A program made the position numbers and the translations under genes. Shown here in pieces: positions 10,945 through 22,199 of a stretch of DNA of 64,000 bases. Within the stretch, counting starts at the first letter, position 1. Each line of letters begins with the position of its first letter. The DNA is from Nymphaea colorata (taxonomy: Eukaryota; Streptophyta; Magnoliopsida; Nymphaeales; Nymphaeaceae). The notes beneath the pieces were generated by a model. That model was not told the DNA's origin, made no database searches, and saw only the letters and a program-made list of their open reading frames with translations. The DNA lies in contig NC_045145.1 in NCBI RefSeq assembly GCF_008831285.2, positions 15,206,040 through 15,270,039 of the forward strand, read 5' to 3'.

Positions 10945-13900
10945 ATGCAGCGGCTGCAGCATTCGAATCCAAGCACGGCCAGCAATTATGGCTCGTGCCA
11001 GACTGAAGTAGGTGTGCCTGATCAGTTTCCGGCAGGCATGAGAGTTTTGGTCGTCGACGATGACACTACGTGCTTGAAGATACTCGAACAGATGCTCAAG
11101 AAATGCATGTATACGGGTGAGCGTTTTTCTTATAAATTTGTCCTTATATCTGTTTTTTCATTTTCCTTCTTTAACTAACTTTATCACAGTATCTCTGGTT
11201 TGTTATGAAGGTTAGATAGTGTTTTTTCTTCTTCTTTTTTTTTAAGCTTTTACTATGTTTCCTACTTGCCTTTACTTGCATTTAGTTTGTTGATGGCAGC
11301 AGAAGTTTTCTAGATCTTCCGATAAAAGCACAGTCAGATTTCTTATTTTCTCTTTATCATTGGAAATTTGGAAGGAGCACAATTTGGTGGTTTATAATAA
11401 GTACTTTATTATGCATAGATTTTCTTTTTTCCCGTAATTCAGGTCATTCTGTTTTCTTTCCACCTATGATTGCGAGCCTTCAATCTCTCCTGACGTGAAG
11501 AAAATGCTAATCGGATACTATATCGGTATTTCATGATGTTATTAGCAGTCCGCGTGCCCGATGTTTTTGGGCAGTCCAGATCTCTTGATATTTGAACCAT
11601 GGGAACCACGGTGCTGACACGGACTTGATACTGCAAAGTAGTTTATACCTCATCGACAAGCGGCCATCTGCGTCATAGGAAAATTTGCTTGTGGGTGATC
11701 CATCGGTAAACCGTATTTTGTTCCGATAAACCCATCGCTTCCGTACAACTGGTAAAGTTTTTAAAACTCTGGTAGTTTCTGAGAATCTGAAAGTGTGCTT
11801 TCTAGTATGAGAGGTTAGGGTGGTATTACTCTTTATCCTGTAAGGAGGCTTTTTATTTCGCAATCTAACTTTCACTGGATGACAAAATTTGGATAGGCTT
11901 CCATTGCTAGCGTCTCTGAGCCTTATGCTTGTTGTAGAGACAAAGCAGAATTGAAGCCAGCGTATGACAGTAAAGTATGAACAAAATCTTCCGGATGTAA
12001 AAAATCTTTTGTCGAGTTTGAATTTGAGCTGGACGAACTATACTGTTCTTTTTGCTTCCATTTCCAGTCACAAACTTTTCTTTTCTTTCCTTTTTTTTTT
12101 TTTTAAATTTCTCTTTGGCAGCCAGCAAGTGGCTATCTAAATGTGGGGTTTTTCTGTATTATTGTTATTTTCTTTAAGAAAGGTCATCCTTAATGGTTAT
12201 TAAAACATTGTTGTCATGCTTTGCAGTCACAACATGTAACCGAGCTACAGTCGCACTTTCTCTGCTGCGGGAAAAGAAAGGAGGATTTGATGTGGTCATA
12301 AGTGATGTTCATATGCCAGACATGGACGGTTTTAAACTGCTTGAACTTGTTGGGTTGGAAATGGATTTACCTGTAATCAGTAAGTACATCTGCCTTCCCT
12401 CTCTTTCTTTTCCTTTTCTCTTTTCGTGACTTTTCAGCTATCTGCTGTTATTGTTCCACTAACCTAGTTGATATACTTAGTGATGTCTGCTGATGGGAGG
12501 ACCAGTGCTGTGATGAGAGGGGTGAAACATGGTGCCTGTGATTATTTAATAAAGCCTGTGCGCATAGAGGAACTGAAGAACATATGGCAGCATGTTATTA
12601 GAAAGAAGTGCATCGAAAACAAAGATCACGAGCAATCTGGTAGTTTTGATGAAACTGAGAAACATAAAAGAATATGCGATGATTCAGAATATGCATCATC
12701 TGTTAATGAAGGTTCAGATGCCAACTGGAAGGTTCACAAAAGGAGAAAGGAATCAAAAGAGGAAGAAGACGATGGTGAGCAAGAAAATGAGGATCCCTCT
12801 GCATCAAAGAAACCTCGGGTAGTTTGGTCAGTAGAGCTGCATCAACAATTTGTGAATGCAGTGAACCAGCTTGGCATTGAGAGTGAGTCTTGAATGCCAT
12901 CTTCGTTTTCCTACTCATGTTTTCTGGGGATAATTGGTAATTCATTGACTAGCCTGTGAATTCAGTTATTTGACTTCATGTTGCTTGATTATATGCAGAA
13001 GCTGTTCCCAAGAGAATCCTAGAGTTGATGAATGTTCCAGGTCTAACAAGGGAGAATGTTGCAAGTCACTTACAGGTTTGTTTGTTGCCGTCCTTTATGT
13101 TATGTTCCTTGGAGTACTGGATGAGTATTCAAAGTTGTCTTGGAATTTGTTGAGGATTACCTGTGTCAGTTTTGGTCGAGTGAAGACATAGATCTGGTTG
13201 ATAATTCAAGCTGTGGATGAACATACATATCTGCTGTGGATGAACATACATATCTCATCACATGAAAAGCATTTACCTAATATCTCTGCTGCAAAATGTT
13301 AGATAAAAACATATATCATCATATAGAAAACAGCTTATGTAATTTCTGCTAGAAAATGACAAGTCAGACTCTTTTGAGTGTAGAATTATGCTGTTATGCT
13401 CTTTTGGTATAGATTGCTATAAACTCGTTTGAGTGTGAAAGGTGACTATGCGGAAAATATGCTTAATTCTTGGCACAGCCTTTGGTTCTGCATAGTGGCC
13501 TCGCTTTATTAAGGTTTGAGGTGACTTTACTAAAAGTTCATGGATACCACGAATCTGTTTATGATTCTTGCTTTTTGAGTGCTCACTACCTTGGGCGTTC
13601 TGATTGAGGCAGTAAAGAACAGCAAGCGAATTAGTTATCTTTCAGATTGAATTTGCCTGCTAGAACTTAGTGAATGGTAGGTTTTATCTAATACAGCTGT
13701 GTTTTTTGTTTGCAGAAATTCAGGCTTTACTTGAAGAGGCTGAGTGGTGCTCAGAGTCAGGGTGCAATTTGTAGTTCTTTTGGTGGTCCTGTAGAACCAA
13801 ATAGCAAGTTGGGCCCAATGGCAAATGTCAATATCCAAGCATTAGCTGCTTCTGGTCAAATTGCTCCTCAGACTTTTGCTGCTTTGCATGCAGAGATTCT

Positions 13901-14906
13901 GGGTCGTCACCCGGGAAGTTTTGTAATGCCACCAATTGACCAGTCTACACTTTTACAAGGCGCCCTGCATGGATCCAAGGGCAATCCGGTTGAAAGGGGT
14001 TCCACGTTTGCTCAGCCTTTAATGAAGCCCCAGTCTAACTTGCCAAAACCCTATGCACAAACAAACATTTCTGTTGATGATATCCCGTCTGGCTACTCAA
14101 CATGGCAACAACCTCTTGGGACAGCTACCCCTTCCAATAACATAGGTGGATTAAATTCCCATGGAAGTAATGTGTTAGTGCAACTACATCAGCATCAACA
14201 ACAACAGCAACCTCTTCAATTGGACTCTGCTCTTATGCTTAATGTGCAGCCATCATGCCTTGTGGTACCTAATTCTTCAAGTAATTTCTCCGGTCGAAAT
14301 AACTCAGTTGCTGTTTCTTCATCCGGCCATCATAATCTGGGTAACCAAAGTTTCACTGGTAACTCAATTGTTGACTATAGCATGATTTCTTCTGCAAGCA
14401 ACGGAACAGTTGGAATGGGGCAGGTATCAGATGGTGACTTAAAGGGTACTGGTTTGCTTAGTTGCTATCCATTGCCTACTACTATGTCAACTGCAGTGTC
14501 ATCTTGCTCGGTCTTGGCTGAGAACAGCACTGGCTTGCAGAGCTGGCAGGTTCAGAACCCTGTTCCTGTGATGAATATCAGTTCAGCTAGTCAAGTATCT
14601 GGACTTCCACCAAATGCTTGTGAGGCCTCATATAGCATTAAAGGGGGTGAATTGTTCGACCAGGGAACGTCTAGAAGTATTGGATTTGCAAATAAGGGAT
14701 CTAGCGTCCTGAGCAGATTTGGTGTTGACAGTGGATCTCCGCAGGCTTTTGCTGGCGAACTGAGCCAAGGCATAGTATGTCTAGGTGACGAAGATGATGT
14801 GGTGAAACAAGAGATTAATCTAGACTTTGTGGATGGTGTGAAAGTTGGCATGCCCGTTATGCAACATTTCTCCCCCAATGATCTCATGAGTGTTTTCTCC
14901 AAATAG
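10945..14906 (+). CDS. Type-B response regulator (ARR1/10/12-like GARP transcription factor)
   Basis: Nuclear transcription factor ending the cytokinin phosphorelay: histidine phosphotransfer proteins phosphorylate the receiver, which releases DNA binding at cytokinin targets. Exons are 10945-11116, 12227-12379, 12481-12882, 12999-13075 and 13716-14906. They join in phase to 664 aa, within the usual family range. The receiver domain spans about residues 32-145, with acidic Asp38-40, phospho-acceptor Asp84 in [12 protein letters not shown] and the conserved Lys133 in LIKPV. A Lys/Arg- and acid-rich linker follows. The GARP (Myb-like) DNA-binding domain is about residues 218-279, with [11 protein letters not shown] and the [19 protein letters not shown] helix. 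The long C-terminal region is Gln-, Ser- and Asn-rich, as expected for transactivation. The start is the first in-frame ATG just ahead of the receiver. A GTAATA follows the TAG stop directly, so a 3'-UTR intron is possible. Family assignment is secure; the ARR12/10 subclade is likely but inferred. Confidence 0.95.
13210..13255. repeat. 23-bp tandem duplication in response-regulator intron 4
   Basis: Two perfect adjacent 23-bp units beginning GCTGTGGATGAAC lie in the 640-bp intron between the GARP exons. No effect on splicing is apparent. Confidence 0.9.
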
Positions 14907-17900
14907 GTAATATTTTATCTTAAATACAACATAGGAATCGTTAAGTACCTTTAATTTATTTTATTTTTTGTGTATACAGTGGACAGTGTACCTTGCTTTT
15001 ATTTTATGACAGGTTGATTTGATTAATATATTCATATGCATGTAAATTTTTTTTGTGGTAGCTGTATATGTATCTATTTACGTGATCCATGAGTGGGCAG
15101 ATTGTGAGATCAGTTCATTTCTTTTGCCTTCCTTGATATCTGGAAGTGATGTTTTTAAGTGATGTTTTTATTGCCTTTTGAGACAGGCATATTTTTATTT
15201 GAACTGATGTCTTTGCTCTAAAATACATTTCTTCTTTTTAATTTTTTTCTGTGTGAAGTGTTTGTACTTACAATAGTATTTTCTTGCATCCGTTCATTTG
15301 CCTTTGTCTCCAACAACGTGCTGCTTAAACATTTGCACTGGCCTCTGTGTATATGGCTGAATCCGAACCTGTGGTTACGTATGGCTTAATTCAAACCTTC
15401 GGGCTGAACCCGTTCATTGATTATCCATTAAATATATGCTTAAATTTCAAATCGATTTGAAAAATTGGTCCCCTTTTGGTTTTACTTTTGTTGATTATGA
15501 TCTGGTGAATCTTATCGCCCTAAAACTATTTCTTTTGGAAACATTTGGAAAGTTATAATTATGCGCACAAGCATGCATGCACAATGTTCATGGCAGACTA
15601 TTACACGGAGCTTGGTGTGGGCTGTTTCTCTAATGAGGTCTGTTTCTTTGCTGAAATGACGATAAATGTCTATCTAGTCTCTGGACCTCACTGGATGTAG
15701 TCGTCTCACCTATTTTTCTGGTGTAGAAATTGTTGGACTAAGTTGTTCGTTAAACAGATGAAGAAGAAGGTTTCTGGTTTTGGGACTTTGGTGGAGATGG
15801 GGGCATGCGGTACACATGGAAGAGGAGCAGTTCGATATTTATGGTCCAATCATCATTTTAGATCACAGAGTGACCGGTCAATTATACCTGCATAACGCAT
15901 CAAGCATACTTGGCCGTTTGGCAAGAACGAATGAAATTTCTTTGTATTCATGCTTTAACTTTGTGATGATGTCTTCACGAGTCCTGATCTTTGTTTCTTT
16001 GGCTCCTTGAAGAATTGTAATCATGGAAAATAAAATTCACGCTTATTCCTTTTGAGTTTTCAATGAATTGGCCCTGTTTCTCTGTACATACAATATGTAA
16101 TAAGATAAACATGAATTCTGAAAGTTGTGCATACCCTCTTATGCCTTAAAACGTCAAAGCTATTGAGTAGGGTTTCGGGAAAAGTGGGCAGGCGGGCTCA
16201 CCGTATGGCTTTCTGGGGTTCCTTGACAGTTTCTTCGAACTGGGTAAATGGGCCTCGTTTGGCAGAACGTAGATGCCACTTGGGTTAATAAAAGTAGGCT
16301 TATCCATAGATATACTTCTTGTGGATCTGTTTGTATATGTAGATGCTCAAGTTTTTACATGCGTTCATGATTCTAGAACTTGGATCTTTCTATGTTATCC
16401 TTAAGGACAATCTAATTGTATTTTATTTTTAAGGGCAATCTAATTGTCCTTGAGATCGAACAAAATAGTATCACTATTCTATAAATTAGTCCAGTTTGTC
16501 TTGAAGTTGTTAGAGCCTTGAGAAAATTTTATCTGTTTTCCTGTTTTGTTTGGAAGACCAAGCGAAACCAATCATCGATCTAAAAAAGAGCCGAACTTAA
16601 TTTTCCTTCGGCTTATTTATCAGCGGGTTCTTTTTGTTGCCTGCGTCCCATCATTTTCGTGGCTGTGTGCACTTACATGCATCTTCCGATTTTGCCATGG
16701 ATGGCGTGTGAATCGCGTCTCTCTGTCTGGCTTTTATTTATTTCTTGGTACGCATGTCTCAGGGGGGGAAGGGTGTCTGCATTCTCTGGATTCTGTAACC
16801 TTGAAGGAAGCAGCTTTGTGCACGCCTCGCTTTCTTGGATAAGCAGCAGAAAGTGTGGCCATGAGATGCATTGTTATGAATGAGCACGATAGTATGTTGC
16901 TGGCTTATTATAATCCCCTTTCTGCCACGCTGTTTCATTTCCGACGAAATTGTTTATTCTTACCCAAGTACGCTTTAAGAAAAGGTTGGCGAGAGAAAGG
17001 TAAAAGGAGGAAAGAGAGGAAATAAATAAAAAAAGGGGGGGGGGGGGGATTGGAAATCGATTATCTCAAAAGTGTCCGGCGATGATGGTGCGACGTGACA
17101 AATTATAAATTAAATGAAAAAAAAAATCAATCGCGAGGTCAAACTGTTCGACGGCCACACAAATTGTAGGGTGCTTTTTGTTACCACCTTACATGAATGG
17201 GAAGGAAGTGTGGCGAACGTGACATCAAAGTGCTGCCAATGGTCTTTGGTGAGATGGTGAACTGAGGTGTTCCTCTCTGCCTACTTTCTCTGGGTTGTAA
17301 GGTGGGGTCGAGCACATTTCTGCCACATTATGTACCTTCCAGATACTGCCAGTAAAGACAGGCCTTAGGTACCAAACGTTTCGAGCCTTCGTCTTTTTCC
17401 AGCTACAAGGTTTTAAGACTAATTCCACTTGCTTTGTTCCGTGTAGGTAGCGTGGTTCAGCATCATCCTCCATTTGGTTAAGAGAATTAGAAAACGACAC
17501 TTGAAGGCATGTAAAAGAGAAATGTAGCCTCGACTGCGGCCAGTATGGGCTCACAGAAATCATTGATTTTTTCAATACAACGGGACATAAAATGATGGTT
17601 TCACGGTTCATGGGTATGGGAAGTGAAATTTTCATGAATGGAAAACTGCAATTCTCTCGGCTGCAGTGAATTCCATATGCATGGGATTCCAGATTCCCCA
17701 AAAATTCGTATTTCACTTTTGGGTATTATATTTCCTTTAAATGCTACAGTCTGTAGAATCAAGATTGGCTGTGCTTAAGATGGAGAATCTTGCTCTTTTG
17801 CAATTTAGGTATACCACTAGCGGAATCCTTTGAAATTTGAAATGATCACTTGATGATATTGATTCTTGTACTGCCTTTGGATTCTGATTCCTCTTTGGGC

Positions 17901-18550
17901 AATCACAGTGTCACCTTATTTCCAGATATGCACAAATCTCCCACCAGCTGGTTCCCAAACTAAGGTGCGAAACTTCCACCACAACTACAATTTCGTTTCA
18001 CACAGGCAGCACGGACGCCGTTCCTCGGCGTTCTGTGGGAGCCCACGTCCTGCATTTGCATTGGTCACGGTGAAGAAAGTTGCTTGCTACAGTGCAGAGA
18101 CACCAGTTATGAAAGTTTCTGTAGGTTGCAGATCACGCCAATCTTTGGTCTCTCATTTCAGCTAGTTTGGTTGCCGAAGTGTTAAAATAAAGCCGAAAAT
18201 TTTGAAAGGTCGTCGGTAGGACAAGGTGTACGAGTTCTACATACAATGGAATGAGGCAAATCTAGTAGCCTTGCCAATTTTCGTTCAACCTTGCCATTCG
18301 GATGAGCAGCATCTTCCTTTGCCTTCATCAACAGGAAGACTTGTGTACCGCGGAATCAAACACGCCCTAACCACTGGACTTTAGTCTGGAGTACACCTGG
18401 AGCAGGCACGATTGTTGGAGGTAACAGATGAGGGAACCACTCCCATCCATCTTTGGGCGACCCCATCAAAGCAAACTACGTGACCTGGCCTGCATCATCC
18501 CACCACTTTCTTGAAGAAACCTTTTTCCCATGGTCAACCCACTGAATCAC
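14907..18550. other. 3' region of the response regulator and intergenic DNA
   Basis: The first part is probably 3' UTR. An AATAAA at 16,029-16,034 could serve as a poly(A) signal if a 3'-UTR intron begins at the stop codon; otherwise it is too far away. A run of 14 G lies at 17,035-17,048. Open frames at 17,225-17,716 (minus) and 17,866-18,165 (plus) have no ATG at their 5' ends and no recognised domain. Confidence 0.5.
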
Positions 18551-18717
18551 TCTCTCTTTAAAATGATGGGTAGAGCAACCTATCTCTCTTTCTCACCAAA
18601 TGATGAGTAGCGCAATCGGTCGGGTTAGATGTCTCTTCAAATGATGATGAGTAGTGCAATTGGTTTCTCTCTTTTTCTCACCAAATGATGGGTAAGGCAA
18701 TCGGTCGAGCTGAATGG
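18551..18717. repeat. Degenerate tandem repeat, four copies
   Basis: Four imperfect units of about 33-50 bp each contain a CTCTYTT tract followed by AAATGATGRGTAR.GCAAT. Copies two and four are longest and share CTCACCAAATGATG and CAATCGGTCG. No coding role is seen. Confidence 0.75.
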
Positions 18718-21297
18718 TGTGTAGTCCCATATCCTCATGTTGGCTTTGGTTGAGGATTGCCAGCTGATGGCTAATGTGGTAGAGTTTTCTCATGCATCTC
18801 TCTCTCTCTCTCTCTAATCTCTAATAGAAAGGGCAATACATGGTAATGCTGGTTTAATCTGGTAGTCACAGTGTAAATTCTAAGCTGAAAGCTCCAAAAG
18901 CCTAAAATCATCTACCGGATAAGCACAGTAGCTAGGACTCAGAGCTGCAGCAAGGTTTCAACATGCAACTATCCTCACAGGGTCCTTCACACTTGTGCTA
19001 ATTCCTTGGGTTCCCATCTCTCTCTCTCTCTCTAGTTTTAGATATTTATTTGAAAATAAAAGTATGATGGTGTTCGTACATATTAAACTTTACGCCAAGT
19101 GAGGAAGATCGATACTAACCTATATCACCAAAGTGTAGAGTGTGGATGCTGATGCGAATGCAGATGTTGTAATGTTTCAAAAAAAAAATTAAGTGTGGGT
19201 GTGGCGAGGATATATATATATATATATGTGTGTGTACATAAACAATTTGTTACATAGTTATTTAACTGCTTAGTAGTCTTAATTATTTATATTTATATAT
19301 AAGATTTTTATATTAAAGATTATTTAATTACATGCAGATTTAAGATAATCAGTTTTGACCCAGTTAGGATGATCGCACCTAATGTGCTGTATCAAAAAAG
19401 TACGAGCAAAAGCACCAGCGTCTAAGACAGCCATCTAAAAGCACCCATGTGAGATAGATACTTACACTGTATTTCACATTATGTTAGTCTTCCTATAACT
19501 GAACGCAACATTTAAGTAGGACTCAATCTAGGTAAACCAAGCGGAGGAACAGCAGGGGCCATTATCACCTGCTTTCCATTATATCTGCTTGTCTGGCTTG
19601 ATAAGCATGCGTGGACCAATGCTGCAATTTTGACAACTCGTCGTGATATTTTGCACTGCCAATGTGTTGGATCCTCATTGATCTTGGAGAACATGACCAC
19701 GCGATTCAGATTTTATATATTGAATCCGTTCGATTGCAAACACGAGCTGTTGTAATTCGAGATTCCAGACTTGTGAATAATCATCCCCTTCACCAAATGC
19801 CGGCTTCAAATGGTGGCACATTTGCGATGCCTGAAAATCAAGAGTCAAATCCTTTTGTTTCTTTTTCAATGGAGTCCGACGGTTGCCTAGCAGGGGTCTC
19901 CGGGGCCTCAGCGCTCATTAGCATCAATCATAGATTACAGTACTTTAAATTGAAGTGTAAGTTAAACAGGTTCGAAAAAAAGTGAGACTCAGGTAGATTT
20001 CTCATGTAATCAATCAAAATCCAGGTGTCCTGGACGTCAAATTCTCGCCATTAATGCCGGCCAACGGCCTTAAAGGTGGCCTCGGATGAGTACCAGTGCG
20101 GTGCTGCTGTTGGTTGGCTGTGAGGCCGCCACTCCATGAACCTTGCACCAGAGTCTTCTCCTCGGGCAGCTGCATACGGCGAACCCCATAAATTTTTTGC
20201 TCTCGCTATTAATCATCCTTGTATGATTATTCCCTTCTCGCCATCATCATCTGCCCGAAGATAGCATCAATCCAACCTCATCTTTATGAGGTGGGATCCA
20301 TTGATGATTGAGATTTTGAACAACGTTGGTTGCATGTGTATGGTTGAAAAAATGAAGTAGACGAATCTGAAAATTTGGTTTCTAATTGAAAATATATCAT
20401 CTAAATGCTGATTATTATGGTCATTTTTTCTTTTGCTTTCTGAAAGAGATTTTTTTAAAACAATGGGGTTTCTCTCTCTCTCTTTTGTTTTAATTTATTT
20501 ATTTGACAACAGTTTAAAGTAATTTAAATTGATTAGAAAAAATGAAAATCTATAAGCCAATTACAATCCATGTCAACATATATATATTCAGGCCAACTTC
20601 TAGGTGATAAATTATGGTCCAAATTTGAAGGCGTGCTCAACTTTGGTAGACTGCCTGCAGTTTCTTTCATTGTATGCAAAAGCTACATTAAGAACATAAT
20701 ATTTAAAATGGGTCTATCGCCTTTGAGTTTGATGTCATGTCAATAGGTCCGGTGGAAAAGTAGATGGTTATTGTTGCCTGTAATGGTAACTATGAACCAT
20801 CATCCATCATAAAAATTGAGTGGAGAGAAATTACCTGATCATTTCCCCCTTTTCTTGTTTTTAATTGAAATAATAATAAGGAAAATCAATTTTCCCACAG
20901 CGGACCTGATTTTACAACACAAATTAAAGTGGGATTTTTAGTGCTTGTGGTAGGTATCCTGTCAACCGGAATGCCCTTCACCAGCCGTTCCAGCAAACAA
21001 GGTCGGCTTCTTTTGCAAGAAATGTATAGGAAAAAATTATTGAGGAAACCATTCGTGTCAAGTGATGATAAAAAAAACATGGAGGTGGGAAATGTTGAGG
21101 AAACGTTTGGATGATTCATTGAGAAAATGATTTTTTAGAAAAAATTGGTTTTGTAAAAATGATTTTCTATAATGGGTTTTAAAAAAAATGGTTTTTATGT
21201 TTAGGTGGGCAAGCAAAAACTGGTTCTGGATAAATAACCTAATATTTATATATTATTTTATATTAAACATATATGTATTTTAATGACAATCAAGCCA
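18718..21297. other. Intergenic DNA, no gene recognised
   Basis: AT-rich, with short CT and TA microsatellites (about 18,798, 19,018, 19,211 and 20,470). An open frame at 19,662-19,985 has no recognisable domain. Confidence 0.5.
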
Positions 21298-21468
21298 GGG
21301 CTCGAGCTGCAGTTATAGACTCCGGCCTAGCATAAGTCCAATAATTTATATTTAATATTATATTATTATATATATATATAATTATATTTATAAATTATAT
21401 TTATATTTAAAAAATAATTTTTAAATATTAATTGAATCAAGCCACAATTATAGGCTGCAGCTCTGCCC
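21298..21468. repeat. Inverted repeat with AT-rich loop, MITE-like
   Basis: About 20 bp at 21,298-21,317 (GGGCTCGAGCTGCAGTTATA) is closely matched in reverse complement at 21,449-21,468, separated by about 130 bp of almost pure A/T. The short direct motif AATCAAGCCA also flanks both arms. It could be a decayed miniature element or a simple hairpin; no target duplication was recognised. Confidence 0.45.
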
Positions 21469-22155
21469 GATGCCAATACTTACATGCTACACAAACAAAT
21501 CAAAAAAGGAGTTTCGAAAGTTTTGCCTTCACAACCCTTTTTTTTTTTCATGCATCTAAACAGGCTCTAAGTTTTGTCTTTGAGAAAAGCTCCTTTCTTA
21601 TCAGTAAATGATTAGACCAATTTCTCAAAATGAGAAAACCAAGCTGTAAACGTGAGTTGAGAGATTAATAATTTAATTGCTCAAAAAGGAAGCCCAAAAA
21701 CCCCTATTCCTACAACTTAAAGATACAAAATATTACACCCACAGTTTCATTACCTGTTTATAGGCACTTTAGATGGCCCTTGAGGCAAGGGCACTGTCAC
21801 TATCGAGAAGAAAAAACGTACAGCAGAAAAAGGAAAAGAATAAATGTGTGGTTTTTAGTACTGCCGAAGAACGACGGTAGGATGTTTTACAGGTTGGTCC
21901 TTGGACGTGAAAATTTTTAAAGTCATTTATCCGGAAATTAATTCAGAAAAGCGACTTTGAAATCTAAGGTAGTCTCTTCTCATCTTAGTTAGACCATCAA
22001 CAAAATCGATGGAAGAGAAGACGAATGTGCCTAAAGATTCAAATAGATGAAGATAGATTCGATAAAAGCTCAAAAGGGCAACCATGAATACGAAAAATAG
22101 CTGACAAAGTGGGAACTGCATATTAGATCAACTACAGGTTTAAGTTTCTGCTCGC
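21469..22155. other. Intergenic DNA upstream of Sec14 copy A
   Basis: No gene seen. It presumably contains the promoter of the first Sec14 copy. Confidence 0.5.
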
Positions 22156-22161
22156 TATAAA
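22156..22161 (+). promoter_or_regulatory. Candidate TATA box for Sec14 copy A
   Basis: TATAAA in GCTATAAATC, 44 bases before the ATG at 22,200. This fits a very short leader with a start site near 22,186-22,190. It rests on motif and spacing only. Confidence 0.4.
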
Positions 22162-22199
22162 TCTTTCTTTGGGCTCTGTTTCATTCAGAAAGTACTCAA

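Noticed and set aside
17225-17716. 163-codon minus-strand open frame
   Set aside because: It has no ATG at its 5' end, no domain I recognise and no visible flanking exon signals. Chance is more likely than a gene.
17866-18165. 99-codon plus-strand open frame with a Ser/Arg-rich, transit-peptide-like look
   Set aside because: It begins at a TTG, not an ATG, and I could not match it to any plastid protein.
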